Shown in pieces: positions 25,188 through 34,261 of a stretch of DNA of 64,000 nt. Position numbers and translations under genes: made by a program. Each line of letters opens with the position of its first letter. Positions within the stretch are counted from its first letter, which is position 1. The notes under the pieces are model-generated. The model searched no databases, was not told where the DNA came from, and was given only the letters and a program-made list of their open reading frames with translations. Source of the stretch: Verrucomicrobiota bacterium (GTDB lineage: Bacteria; Verrucomicrobiota; Verrucomicrobiia; Opitutales; Opitutaceae); NCBI GenBank assembly GCA_026398135.1, contig JAPLTN010000003.1, positions 1 through 64,000 of the forward strand. The letters are read 5' to 3'.

Positions 25188-26157
25188 TAGAGGAACGGGA
25201 AAGGCGGTTAAGCCTGCGCACCAGGCTGCGGATGCGAAGTGCGGAACGCCAGCCGAGTAAACGGGAGATCAGCTTTAAAACGCGACCGCCACCGGGACGA
25301 ATGTTCGAGCCCCCAAGCTGATGGATCTTGGTCAAGGCCGAGCGCATGAGATCTGGCGCGGCGGGGTAATAGCCTTGGACAAAAGTCATCAAGGCATCGG
25401 CGGCGGCGCGGCGGGTGCGAGGCGAGTTTTCGTGGTTCAGAAGGTGTTCGGTGGCGAGGCGGCAGGAGAGGTAGGCGGATTCGAGTGCGCGGCGACTGGT
25501 TTGCCGGGAGAGGCTGCCGGGCAGGCCGGAGCGGTAGTAGAGGCGGGCCCCGGGGGTGTGGATGATGCCGCCGGAAGCGAGGACAAGGCGGGTGAAAAAC
25601 TCAAAATCGTTGATCAGGCCGAGGCGTTCGTCCCAGGCGCGGGTGCGGGCGAGCAGGGCGCGAGGAATGAGCCAGAGGGCGCATTGATACATGGGTTCGG
25701 CATCGGCCCAGGTGGCGAGCAGCCAGTCGAGCGGGGCGGCGTCGTGGTCGCCGGGTCGAGAGGTGAAGACGGCCCCGGCGGGGTCGGTGTGGAAGCGCGC
25801 CCATTGTCCGTAGGCGAGGCAGGTTGGAGGATGGCGGGCGAGGGCGGCGACCTGGATCGCGATGGTTTCGGGGGCGAGGATGTCGTCGGCGTCGAAGAAT
25901 TTTATGTAATCTCCCCGGGCACGGGTTAAGCCGTGGTTAAGGGCGGCGGACTGGCCGGAATTGGGTTGCTGAAGAACCGTGATGCCGAAGTTGCGCTGGC
26001 AGGTTTCGAGAATGCGGGGGGTGGAATCGGTCGAGCCATCGTTGACCACGATGATTTCGATGGCCGGGTAGGTTTGGGCCAGTGCGGAATCGAGGGCGGC
26101 GGCCAGGTGGCGTTCGGCTTGGTAGGCGGCCATGACAATGGAGACGAGCGGGGTCAT
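25180..26157 (-). CDS. Glycosyltransferase family 2
   Basis: A 325-aa GT-A enzyme starting MTPLVSIVMAAYQAERHL (ATG 26157). It has VVNDGSTDSTPRIL, the acceptor-binding NSGQSAALNHGL, the metal motif IKFFDADDIL, and a base-region NDFEFFTRLVLA (equivalent of E-D). The first ~80 residues of the longer frame are shadow sequence. It overlaps the neighbours by 8 bp (downstream GT4) and 4 bp (upstream acyltransferase). Confidence 0.9.
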   Translation of the reverse strand: MTPLVSIVMAAYQAERHLAAALDSALAQTYPAIEIIVVNDGSTDSTPRILETCQRNFGITVLQQPNSGQSAALNHGLTRARGDYIKFFDADDILAPETIAIQVAALARHPPTCLAYGQWARFHTDPAGAVFTSRPGDHDAAPLDWLLATWADAEPMYQCALWLIPRALLARTRAWDERLGLINDFEFFTRLVLASGGIIHTPGARLYYRSGLPGSLSRQTSRRALESAYLSCRLATEHLLNHENSPRTRRAAADALMTFVQGYYPAAPDLMRSALTKIHQLGGSNIRPGGGRVLKLISRLLGWRSALRIRSLVRRLNRLSRSSNA

Positions 26158-27203
26158 GGCTTGGGCGGGTAAAGGCGGCGGGGAAAGAGGCAGGGGCGTT
26201 CTACTAAGTGGAAGAAAACGAAGCCAGCGGCGACGGATGCGGCTAACCCAAGGGTCAACGCGGCGAGCATGCCCATGAGGTTGGGTCCGAGTGCACGGGC
26301 GGCGGGGAGAAAAACCATAAAAACACCGATTGGAACATGAATCAGGTACAAGCTGTAGGAGGTGATCCCGAGGCGAACCAAAACGTGGTCGTGAGCGGGA
26401 TTCCACCAGGAGGCGGGAAGCAGCAGGATGAGGGCGGTGAGCACGCCGATAAAGTGGTGCGGACCGGTTTCGCCCCGGGCGGTTAAAAGCGCGAAATAGA
26501 GCGCTGAAACAATTAGAGAGGGAAGGGCCAGGCGGTGGCCGGCTGCCCGCAGGGCCAGACTGACGCCCAGGGCGAAGAGCCCCCAGTGTTCCAAAAAGAA
26601 AAACGGGGTGTGCGGGACGCCCCAGCCCAGCAGGCTGAGCAGGCTGAAACCAAGGTTTAGCATAACCCAGGCAGAGGCACGTCCGGGATACGCGGGCGTA
26701 AAAAGCAGTCCGGCCAGCACAAGGTAGTAGGCCATTTCGCAGGCGAGGGACCAGTATACCCAGCTGAGCCCGGTCACGGAGGTGGCCGGATGGATGGCCA
26801 GGCTGAGATGGGCCAAGATGGAGGGCAGGTCACGGGGCAGGGGGGCGTAGTCGTTGGTGCCTGTGATCAAGCGGCGTATCAGAATAACCCCGAGGCAGAC
26901 GGCCAGACTGGCGAGGTAAGCAGGGTAGATCCGGCGGATACGACGAAGGGTGAAGTGAGCCGCGCCAGGTGCGTTCAGCCATGCCTGTCCGACGCAGCGT
27001 CCGCTGAGAACGAAGAAAACCGGAACGCCGAGCCAGCCCCAGACGGCGAACCCGTTCAGGCTTTGCAAGAACGGGTGGGCATCGTGCCAATCCCACGGCG
27101 CGAAGATATGGTGGATCACGACCAAAAGGGCGGCCAGGCCGCGAAGAGCGTCGATGCGGGTTTGGCGGTCGCCAACGGATGCCGGGGGAATGGCAAAGCT
27201 CAT
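26154..27203 (-). CDS. Acyltransferase family 3
   Basis: A 349-aa polytopic O-acyltransferase. N-terminal motif TRIDALRGLAALLVVIHHIF carries the catalytic histidines; GWLGVPVFFVLSGRCVGQAW and TLRRIRRIYPAYLASL follow. About ten membrane segments. Expected to acylate a sugar at the periplasmic face. Second of three such proteins; it shares little sequence with the one at 21354-22463 beyond the family motifs, so it is not a recent duplicate. Confidence 0.9.
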   Translation of the reverse strand: MSFAIPPASVGDRQTRIDALRGLAALLVVIHHIFAPWDWHDAHPFLQSLNGFAVWGWLGVPVFFVLSGRCVGQAWLNAPGAAHFTLRRIRRIYPAYLASLAVCLGVILIRRLITGTNDYAPLPRDLPSILAHLSLAIHPATSVTGLSWVYWSLACEMAYYLVLAGLLFTPAYPGRASAWVMLNLGFSLLSLLGWGVPHTPFFFLEHWGLFALGVSLALRAAGHRLALPSLIVSALYFALLTARGETGPHHFIGVLTALILLLPASWWNPAHDHVLVRLGITSYSLYLIHVPIGVFMVFLPAARALGPNLMGMLAALTLGLAASVAAGFVFFHLVERPCLFPRRLYPPKP

Positions 27204-28036
27204 GGTGCGGTGCAGGCGATGCCGTGCCGACGTTTGAGCGATTCAAACAAGCATGCGGCATGATAGCTCCCGTTTTTAGCCCAGCCGGAGGAGCGCCAGA
27301 TTTCGTTGTGCAGATGGATCGCGCGCGTGCCCGGGCGCAAGCGGCCGACGCGGAACTCGGGGTCTCGCAAGGCGCGGATCCGGTATTTCACGTGACGCAT
27401 TAAATGGATTAGTCGAGCGCGGGAGCCGCGGGCATAAACCACCCGGCCTAATTGCGTATGAGGAAAGGGGGAGAACTCCCACCACGGCGCGACGGCATCC
27501 AGGCAACCCAGTTCACGCACCATGCGTTGCACCAAATAGGGTCCGAGCGCGCCAAATTCGGGTTCAGCGGTTTGCAGCGCCGTTTCGGCGTTTTCGCAAA
27601 GCCAGTTTAGCGCGGGATGACCGGCGGGTGCATGGATGGCGCAGTTGTTGGCCAGCTGGCCGTATCCACCCTCGAAGCTGGAGGCGAGCCGCAGTCCAGC
27701 AGGGGCGGGGAGCGGACGGATGGAGATGATGTCGGCATCGAACCACCAGCCGCCTTTTTGGCGTAGCAGATGATACCGAAAGAGGTCGGCGAAACCTGCG
27801 TAGCTGCCCTGAGCCCAACCGCCGGATTGTCGAAATATGCGCCTTGCGGGCAAAATGGTTTCAGCGGCACACAAGTTCACGACCGGAGGGACGCCGGCGA
27901 TTTCAGTGTAAGCATAAAGATCGACCGGATACCCGTGGGCGACAAACGAACGCAGGCTGAGTTGTTCCAGGCAGGAAAGTGAGCCGCCGACCCAGAGGAA
28001 CTGTGCACGGGGAGGGTTGGCGGGTTCTACGCGCAT
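27200..28036 (-). CDS. Glycosyltransferase with DXD sugar-binding motif (GT32-like)
   Basis: A 278-aa protein starting MRVEPANPPRAQFLWVGGSL. The middle region FADLFRYHLLRQKGGWWFDADIISIRPL holds the DXD metal site of the Gly_transf_sug family (OCH1/capsular polysaccharide synthesis type), and IHLHNEIWRSSGW near the C-terminus is the usual H-x-W-x-x-S-W end motif. It overlaps the next gene upstream by 10 bp and the acyltransferase by 4 bp. Donor sugar unknown. Confidence 0.8.
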   Translation of the reverse strand: MRVEPANPPRAQFLWVGGSLSCLEQLSLRSFVAHGYPVDLYAYTEIAGVPPVVNLCAAETILPARRIFRQSGGWAQGSYAGFADLFRYHLLRQKGGWWFDADIISIRPLPAPAGLRLASSFEGGYGQLANNCAIHAPAGHPALNWLCENAETALQTAEPEFGALGPYLVQRMVRELGCLDAVAPWWEFSPFPHTQLGRVVYARGSRARLIHLMRHVKYRIRALRDPEFRVGRLRPGTRAIHLHNEIWRSSGWAKNGSYHAACLFESLKRRHGIACTAP

Positions 28037-28968
28037 GGCGGGATAAACGTACGCCAGGCGTGGCGAAAGTAGCCACTCTTGGCCGTGTCCACGTAATGAT
28101 GCATCACTGCGGAGGGGCTGACGATTTCTGCGGGAGCGGGCAGGGTAACATAGTCCTTCTCCGGAGCGACGGCGCAGGTCCGTCCAGCGCAGAGCAGGGC
28201 TACCAAGGCTTGTTCGAGATAGTAGTTGGTGCGCTCCGTGCGGATGAGGGTGGCCGACCAGTATTCGAGTTGATCCCAGTCTATTTCGGAACTGTTGAGC
28301 CCGCAGAGACCGACGTTGAGTTTGGTGGCCAAGGGGCGGCCGGCGAGGCGTGCCAAGAGCGGCCGGGAGTAGCCGTAACTTTCGATGCAGTCCACGGCGT
28401 GGAGCGGGCGGTCCGGCGCAACGAGCCAATGGAGAAGGAAATCGGGACGGCGGTAAAACAGGAGGTCGGAGTAGAGCACGAGTTTCCAGCCTGTGCCGCC
28501 CAGATGAACGTCGATGAGTTTGCGGATGTGGGGATAGTTTACCCAACGTTCGCGGAGGGTCGGGTAGCGTTCTCCAGGCAGGAGGCGTTCGAGTTTTTCG
28601 CGCAGAGCCGCGTGATCGTGGAATATGATCGGAAGGCCGAGGCGACGGAGATTTTCCCGGTGCTCAGATGCCAGGGTGCCGTCATCGTAGAGGTGGGTTT
28701 CCAGGGCGACACCGCTGGTCCGGGCGAGGGAGTGCAGGCAGAAGGCGGTTTGCCACCAGAAGCGGGCGCCGGTGAGGAAATGGATTTGCCGGCCAGCGGC
28801 GTGGGCTAGGACGGGGAGGGCGGGCAGGTTTTCGGCGCCGGCCTGCATATCGCGACGCCCGCGTTCGGTGCGCCATTGGGCGATGGGGCCGCCGTGACGT
28901 AGCGATTCGCGCAACGCTCCGGTGGGGCGGTGCCAGAGGTGATAAAGCAATTGTCCGGGAAGGCTCAT
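28027..28968 (-). CDS. Putative glycosyltransferase (GT-A like)
   Basis: A ~313-aa protein starting MSLPGQLLYHLWHRPTGALR. It contains IHFLTGARFWWQTAFCLHSLARTS, THLYDDGTL, a central LVLYSDLLFYRRPDFLLHWL that looks like a D-x-D-like site replaced by SDLLF, and YLEQALVALLCAGR near the end. The layout resembles GT8-like or hypothetical glycosyltransferases from capsule loci. No catalytic motif is beyond doubt, so the call rests partly on its place between glycosyltransferase genes with overlapping ends. Confidence 0.55.
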   Translation of the reverse strand: MSLPGQLLYHLWHRPTGALRESLRHGGPIAQWRTERGRRDMQAGAENLPALPVLAHAAGRQIHFLTGARFWWQTAFCLHSLARTSGVALETHLYDDGTLASEHRENLRRLGLPIIFHDHAALREKLERLLPGERYPTLRERWVNYPHIRKLIDVHLGGTGWKLVLYSDLLFYRRPDFLLHWLVAPDRPLHAVDCIESYGYSRPLLARLAGRPLATKLNVGLCGLNSSEIDWDQLEYWSATLIRTERTNYYLEQALVALLCAGRTCAVAPEKDYVTLPAPAEIVSPSAVMHHYVDTAKSGYFRHAWRTFIPPCA

Positions 28969-29894
28969 GGGCGGACGCGGCCCTCGAAGTGGCCGACCGA
29001 ACCGTGCCAACGGATACGGTGGGCGGGCGAGCTGCGGAAAAGGGGGAAATGGCGAAACCACGCCTTGAGGATGCGGAGCCGGGCGCCCAGGGTAGTGAGT
29101 GGTGGCCAAGGGTTGGCTCGGTGCAGCGACAGCACTTGCATCCAGGAACGTTGGATACCGCGATTTAAACGTGCGAGGTAGGCCGGATCCAGGCGCTTGG
29201 CGGGTATGAGGTGGGTGAGCTCAAGCCCGGGGAAATAGGCCACATCACCACCGGCGTGCAGGGCGGTGAAAACCATGTCGTTGTCGCCGCCCGAGGTGAG
29301 GGCTCCGGCGCGGCGGTCGAGTGCGGCGCGCGCCGGATCGGATCGGACGGCGGCGGCGTAGAGGGTGGCGTAGTCGCGGCGCAGGCAAAGCCCCGCGCCG
29401 GCGGGAGCGAAATCCGGCCAGGGCGCGGCGTGGCCGCCGGTGGCAAACAAGGCGGTGTGGCCGTGGTCGTGCAGGGCGAGCAGCGGGTAAAACTCGGCCG
29501 CCCAGCCGGGCGGGGTGATTTCGAACTCGGGACGCACGGGTCCGCCCGCCGCAGCGAGCCGGGGGTGGGTTTGGAAGGCGGCCAGCGCGTGGGAGAGAAA
29601 CGCGGGCGCAAGAACGTTGTCGTCGTCCACAAAGACGAGGATCTCGCCCCGGGCCTCGGCGATGCCGCGCAGGCGGGCGGGAGTCAGGCCGGGAATTTTT
29701 TCTTGGATGATGCGTTGATTCGGAGATGCGAGCGGGGTGCTTTTTTCGGAAAGCGAAGGGCTCGAACCATTATCCACGATGAGGAGCTCCCAGTGGTCGG
29801 CGCCCAAGGATTGCGCGGCGAGTCCGGCCAGGGTGCGGTTGAGTCGTCCGGCATCCGGGTTGCGAGTACAGAGGATGACGCTGAGCGTGATCAT
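28965..29894 (-). CDS. Glycosyltransferase family 2
   Basis: A 309-aa GT-A enzyme: MITLSVILCTRNPDAGRL, IVDNGSSPSLSEK, GLTPARLRGIAEARGEILVFVDDDNVL with the DDD metal site, and SGGDNDMVFTALHAGGDVAYFP in the base region, followed by W in RSWMQVL. ATG 29894 is the start, with a four-base overlap to the FkbM gene upstream (29891-29894). Adds a sugar to a lipid-linked glycan. Confidence 0.9.
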   Translation of the reverse strand: MITLSVILCTRNPDAGRLNRTLAGLAAQSLGADHWELLIVDNGSSPSLSEKSTPLASPNQRIIQEKIPGLTPARLRGIAEARGEILVFVDDDNVLAPAFLSHALAAFQTHPRLAAAGGPVRPEFEITPPGWAAEFYPLLALHDHGHTALFATGGHAAPWPDFAPAGAGLCLRRDYATLYAAAVRSDPARAALDRRAGALTSGGDNDMVFTALHAGGDVAYFPGLELTHLIPAKRLDPAYLARLNRGIQRSWMQVLSLHRANPWPPLTTLGARLRILKAWFRHFPLFRSSPAHRIRWHGSVGHFEGRVRP

Positions 29895-30712
29895 GAGGAA
29901 AAACCTGTGGAAGGGGCCGACCAAGGGGGCGCGCCATGGGAGAGAAGGAGCGTGGAGGTGGTGCGCCAATGGCGACGGCGGAGGAAGTCGGTCGGGCGCA
30001 AGCGGCGGTGTTCGTTGTCGTAGATATAGGGATAGGCGCGAAGGAGAGGATAAAAGCGAATGATGCGGATCAGCAGTCGAAGCTCTCCCTGTAGTTTGCT
30101 TAGAAAGCCCCGCCCGAGGTAAGGTTTAAGAAAGAAGTGCTGATGAAGGGAGAGAAACACGGTTGCCCGGCGCCGGAGCAGCACAGGCGTCATTGACGGA
30201 AGCACGTCAAATTCGCCTCCCTCAATGTCGATTTTAGCAAAGCAGTGGGGGAGGACCGGCCAGTCGGCCTCAAACGAGTCGAGGCGGCGGGCAGGAGCCG
30301 TCCACCCACCCGCCCGGTCGGCGAAGAGAACGCTGGACATGGAATCGCCGGGCTGGGTGTCGCTGCCCATGCGCACGACGCCGTTCTGTTTCGCAACGGC
30401 GCAGCGATGTAATTGAATCGGGTTGGGCAGGGGGTTGGCGGCGAGATTTGCCGCGAGTTCGGTGTATGCGACGGGATCGGGCTCAAAGCCCGCGGCATGG
30501 CCGGCACGGGGGGCGGCGAAGAGGAGTGTTGGCCCGATCCAAGCACCGATATCGAGATAGAGGGTGTCAGGTCCGACGTAGTGGTCGAGGATTGAAAGGG
30601 TGTCCGGCTCCCACCGGCCTGACTCGAAGTCATCCCAAAAGGAGTCGTGGCCCGGGGTGATCCGGATGGATCGGCCAAGGCGGCGGATGAGTCGGGGTGA
30701 AGTAAAATTCAT
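29891..30712 (-). CDS. FkbM-family methyltransferase
   Basis: A ~273-aa protein starting MNFTSPRLIRRLGRSIRI. The SAM site is LYLDIGAWIGPTLLFAA, followed by AAGFEPDPVAYTELAANL, and the FkbM hallmark FAKIDIEGGEFDVLPSM. The C-terminal ~90 residues are longer and more basic than in the other two FkbM proteins. It overlaps the GT61-like gene upstream by four bases. Expected to methylate a glycan hydroxyl. Confidence 0.85.
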   Translation of the reverse strand: MNFTSPRLIRRLGRSIRITPGHDSFWDDFESGRWEPDTLSILDHYVGPDTLYLDIGAWIGPTLLFAAPRAGHAAGFEPDPVAYTELAANLAANPLPNPIQLHRCAVAKQNGVVRMGSDTQPGDSMSSVLFADRAGGWTAPARRLDSFEADWPVLPHCFAKIDIEGGEFDVLPSMTPVLLRRRATVFLSLHQHFFLKPYLGRGFLSKLQGELRLLIRIIRFYPLLRAYPYIYDNEHRRLRPTDFLRRRHWRTTSTLLLSHGAPPWSAPSTGFSS

Positions 30713-31881
30713 GATAACGGTGGCGGTGGGAGTCCTGCGCAGACGGTGGCTAAACAAGCGTCGAATCGCTCGGGATTCACGTAAAAGCCTTCCAGATAGC
30801 TTCGTCGAACTTGGTTGGCGGGAACCGGGCCGAAGAGATGCACTTCCCGTCCCGCGGAGGCGGCCAGGGTGAGTTGATAAGGCAGGGTGGGGGCCTGTTC
30901 GGGGTAGATCACCAGCACGCGCGCGGTGGCGGGGGCAAAGGCCAGACTGGAGAGATTGGCCCCGTCGATACCGGCGATCACGGCGGCGTTGGCGCAGGCT
31001 TCGAGGGCGGTGCGGCCTGCAGCGGGATCCACGATCTCAAAGCCATGCTGGCGCAAAACGGTCAGCGCCTCGGCTTCGTTGAGGAAGTTTCGCGCGCAGC
31101 CAGCTCGGGCCAGGTAAACGCGGCGGGCAAAGGGCGGGGCCTGTCGCCAACGCGCGCCGAGGGTTTCCAGGAATATTGCGTCGCGGGGGGCGATGGTGCC
31201 GACCGCGCCCGGGTAGGTGGTGGCGATCAACTGGTCGCAGAGGTAATCCCAGCCCGGGCGGTGGTTGAGCAGTTTGGCGGGGGCGATGCCGAGATCGGCA
31301 CAGAGGTCGTCCACCGTGGCGCTGGGCAGGCGCGGGCAGAAAATCCAGTCGGCTTTGGTGAAGTCGATCCCGGCCAGTCGCAGCAATCTCAGGCGCGGCA
31401 GGCAGTCATGGACGAAGTGCCCGTAGCCGCCGGCGGCGAAATCGCTCGCGATGGAAACGGTGAGTCCCGGCAGGTGCTGCGCGGGGGGTGTCTTGCGCAG
31501 TTGATAGGCGCTGTGGTCGCGATCGGGGCGCGGGCGCAGCCGGCTCCAGAAACCCGCGTCGAAAACCAACTCGTTGTTTTGGGTGATGATGTGTCCGTCG
31601 GCGTCGCGCAGGCGGGCGTGGCGCACGGTGAAAACGTGGTTCACGGGGGCTTCGGAGCGGAGGGCGCCGAGACCGTCGTCCGGCACGTCGCCGTGCAGAG
31701 AGAGTTTGAGCCGAGGGATGGGTTCGGCCGGTTCGGTCGCCAGAATGGAGCCGGCGGCGAGATCGGTGGCAGAGAGGTAGCGGCGCGGCGGGGCGAACGC
31801 ACGCACGCGGCGCGGGACCAGGCGGGCGAGCTGCGGCGGGAGGTGGCGGCCGCGGAGAAAGGCGCGGAGGGGGTTCAGCAT
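30709..31881 (-). CDS. Glycosyltransferase family 61 (DUF563)
   Basis: A 390-aa protein. The region from ~145 on carries GGYGHFVHDCLPRL (the N/H-[FY]-x-H-W/D-x-x-P-R type motif of GT61), FARRVYLARAGCARNFLNEAEAL, FEIVDPAAGRTALEAC, and IAGIDGANLSSLAFAP, the last equivalent to the family's G-x-H-G-A-[GA]-x-x-N. GT61 enzymes transfer xylose or related sugars in eukaryotes; the bacterial ones occur in capsule loci. ATG 31881 overlaps the acyltransferase stop by a single base. Confidence 0.85.
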   Translation of the reverse strand: MLNPLRAFLRGRHLPPQLARLVPRRVRAFAPPRRYLSATDLAAGSILATEPAEPIPRLKLSLHGDVPDDGLGALRSEAPVNHVFTVRHARLRDADGHIITQNNELVFDAGFWSRLRPRPDRDHSAYQLRKTPPAQHLPGLTVSIASDFAAGGYGHFVHDCLPRLRLLRLAGIDFTKADWIFCPRLPSATVDDLCADLGIAPAKLLNHRPGWDYLCDQLIATTYPGAVGTIAPRDAIFLETLGARWRQAPPFARRVYLARAGCARNFLNEAEALTVLRQHGFEIVDPAAGRTALEACANAAVIAGIDGANLSSLAFAPATARVLVIYPEQAPTLPYQLTLAASAGREVHLFGPVPANQVRRSYLEGFYVNPERFDACLATVCAGLPPPPLS

Positions 31882-33035
31882 TATCGTGAAGCTCCGTATC
31901 GGGAGGCCATTCGGATAAACGGTGCCTCCAGGTAATTCCAGCTCAGCGGAGCGAGGAGCAGCAGGATGCCGGTTCCCAAGGGAAACAGGACGAAACGCAG
32001 GCCATCGGCGGGCAAGCCCGGAATGAGTTTGTAGCCGTGGCCGACGAGGCGCGCGGTCAGATCCTGAAACATGTAGATGAAGTAGGAATAGGTGCCGAAA
32101 CGCACCAGCCAGGGCCGGGTGAGCAGGCGGCGCGGCAGCGAACCGGGGCGACCGGCGAGCAACAAGAGCGAAAGCATAAAAAAGCCGGCGATCACGGTGT
32201 AGCCCACGCCGGCGAGAAGGAGGTCGTGGGGGGAGACGTTTTTAACCGTGAGCAGCAGCATGCCGCAGCCGCCGAGCACCCAGGCGGCCAGCAAGGCAGG
32301 CCGGCGCGTTTCCAGCCAGGGGGCGGGATGGCCGTTGATCAGCCAGCCTGCGGCCAGAATCCCGCAACCAAAGGCGTCGGCCCGGCAGAAGGGCAGAAAG
32401 TGGGTGGCGAAACCGGCATCGGGCGCAAGGGCGAGCACCACGAGGCGAGAGCCCAAACCGAGGGCGACAAAGAAAGCGCCCACGCGCAGAGGGCTGCGCA
32501 GCAGGAGAAAAAAAAGAGGGGCGGCGAGGTAGAACTGCATTTCCACGCCGAGCGACCAGAGGTGGGCCAAGGGCGAGCCGCTGCCCCATTCGAGATTATA
32601 AGCGAGCGGCCAGTTCGAGACGAAGACGGCATAGGTCCACCAGGGGTGGTTTCGCTCCACGCCCGCCAGGGTGAAATTATCGTGGTAGCCCAGACTGAGG
32701 CCGACGTAGGTGAGGCCGATGCAGACCGCCGCGAGCGGTAAAATACGGGCGGCGCGGCGCAGATAGAAATCCTTGTCCGGACGGCCCGCGCCCCAGGTGC
32801 GGACCAAAATCCCGCCCACAAAGAATCCCGAGAGGACAAAGAACAGGTCGATGCCGGTGAAGGTGAGGTGGATGGCGCGGCGCAGGTAGGCCACCGGCGT
32901 CGCGTACTCTCCGGGCAGGGGAGACGGGAAGTAGTGGGCGATTAAAATGAAAATAACGGCGACGCCCCTCAAGCCGTCCAGCCAGGCCAATCTGGTTTGC
33001 GACGTTGGCGCGGAGGCGGGGGCGGGGCGCTTCAT
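31881..33035 (-). CDS. Acyltransferase family 3
   Basis: A 384-aa O-acyltransferase with ~10 membrane segments. N-terminus LAWLDGLRGVAVIFILIAHYF; further GIDLFFVLSGFFVGGIL, DFYLRRAARILPLAAVCI and LAHLWSLGVEMQFYLAAPLFF. ATG 33035 is chosen because a long upstream in-frame extension is arginine/proline-rich shadow. The third member of its family in this locus. Its start overlaps the stop of the GT4 gene upstream by four bases. Confidence 0.9.
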   Translation of the reverse strand: MKRPAPASAPTSQTRLAWLDGLRGVAVIFILIAHYFPSPLPGEYATPVAYLRRAIHLTFTGIDLFFVLSGFFVGGILVRTWGAGRPDKDFYLRRAARILPLAAVCIGLTYVGLSLGYHDNFTLAGVERNHPWWTYAVFVSNWPLAYNLEWGSGSPLAHLWSLGVEMQFYLAAPLFFLLLRSPLRVGAFFVALGLGSRLVVLALAPDAGFATHFLPFCRADAFGCGILAAGWLINGHPAPWLETRRPALLAAWVLGGCGMLLLTVKNVSPHDLLLAGVGYTVIAGFFMLSLLLLAGRPGSLPRRLLTRPWLVRFGTYSYFIYMFQDLTARLVGHGYKLIPGLPADGLRFVLFPLGTGILLLLAPLSWNYLEAPFIRMASRYGASR

Positions 33036-34261
33036 ATCGCTTGGGGCGGGTTTAGGTGGCGGGCGAGTCGGGCGTAAAGGCAAAGACTGGCCCGGGCCAG
33101 TGCCGAGTCGGAGAAACGCTCGCGGTAGGTGGCGAGAGCGTTGGCTCCCAGTCTGGCGCGTTGCTCGGGCTGGGCGAGAACGTGGTCGATGGCCGCGGCC
33201 AGGGCGGCCGGCGATTCGGGCGGGACCAGCAGGCCGTCGTGGCCGCTGTTTATCACGTCGGGCACTCCGCCCACGGCGCAGCCGACCGGCACGATGCCGC
33301 GCGACATCGCCTCGACGTAGATCAACCCGAAGGATTCGTAGCGTGAAGGGGCCACGAGCAGGGTGGTTTCGCGCCACAGGGCTTCGAGCGCAGGGGTGTC
33401 GAGTCGACCATGGGCGCGCACCCGCGCCCGGGTCTCGGCGGGAAGCGGCGAGAGGGGTTCGGCCCAGTCGTGGTTTTCGCCGATTTCGCCAACCAGGGAA
33501 ACGTGCAGATCGGGATGGCTCAGAAGCAGTCCGGGCAAGGCTTGGAGCAAGGTGTCGATGCCCTTCCGGCGCTCGAAGCGACCGAGGAAGAGCAGTCGTT
33601 TGCCGGGCGGCGCGGTCGAGGAGCCGCATCCCGGCGCGGGCAGGCCGTGCGGGATCAGGGCGAAACGTCGGGGATCCAGACCCGTGTCGGCGCATACCTG
33701 AGCGCGGTGGCGGGCGCTGTGGGTGAGCAGGGCCGGGCTGAGCGCGAGGTGAAGGGTTTCCAAGGCGGCCCCAAGGCGCAGCCAACGCGAGCTGATGGCG
33801 CGTTCTTCGTACATACGGGCCATGGTGGTCGAGACGCGGACCAAGGTCGTCCAACCCAAGGCGTTGAAAACCAGGGCGGGAACGCAGGTCGAGTGGGTTT
33901 CCACCACGGTGTTGGTTTGGTGGACGCGCAGGCGCAGCAGTTCGCGCACGGCGAGACCGGCGGACCAGAGGTCGCGCAGGAGCCAAAGCAGGGGCCAGCG
34001 CGCGGGGGGCGGACTCAGCCAGGCGGGTAGTTGACAATCAACGACGGTGTAGCTCCAGCGGGGGGCGAGTCGGGCCAGGGCCGCGCGCTGGGCGGAAGAG
34101 TTTTCCGCCGCCAGGAGCACGAGGTGGACGCAGGCGCCGGCCCCGGCCAGGGCATCGGCCAGGACGATAAAATGGCGGCCTATGCCGCTGTCGGGCTGGG
34201 CCGGAGTGGCCAGGTAACGGGTCAAGAGCACGACGCGAGGCGGAGGAGAGGGCGGCGTCAT
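33032..34261 (-). CDS. Glycosyltransferase family 4
   Basis: A 409-aa GT-B enzyme with a textbook donor domain: LLFLGRFERRKGIDTLLQAL, RARVRAHGRLDTPALEALW, and VAPSRYESFGLIYVEAMSRG with the E-x7-E motif, then VPVGCAVGGVPDVINSGHDGLLVP. The N-terminus (RVVLLTRYLATPAQPDSGIGRHF) is the acceptor domain. Start ATG 34261 overlaps the stop of the GT34-like gene by four bases. Specificity not readable. Confidence 0.9.
   Translation of the reverse strand: MTPPSPPPRVVLLTRYLATPAQPDSGIGRHFIVLADALAGAGACVHLVLLAAENSSAQRAALARLAPRWSYTVVDCQLPAWLSPPPARWPLLWLLRDLWSAGLAVRELLRLRVHQTNTVVETHSTCVPALVFNALGWTTLVRVSTTMARMYEERAISSRWLRLGAALETLHLALSPALLTHSARHRAQVCADTGLDPRRFALIPHGLPAPGCGSSTAPPGKRLLFLGRFERRKGIDTLLQALPGLLLSHPDLHVSLVGEIGENHDWAEPLSPLPAETRARVRAHGRLDTPALEALWRETTLLVAPSRYESFGLIYVEAMSRGIVPVGCAVGGVPDVINSGHDGLLVPPESPAALAAAIDHVLAQPEQRARLGANALATYRERFSDSALARASLCLYARLARHLNPPQAI

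Noticed and set aside
33035-34037. N-terminal extension of the third acyltransferase
   Set aside because: Arg/Pro-rich shadow of the overlapping GT4 gene; true start is ATG 33035.
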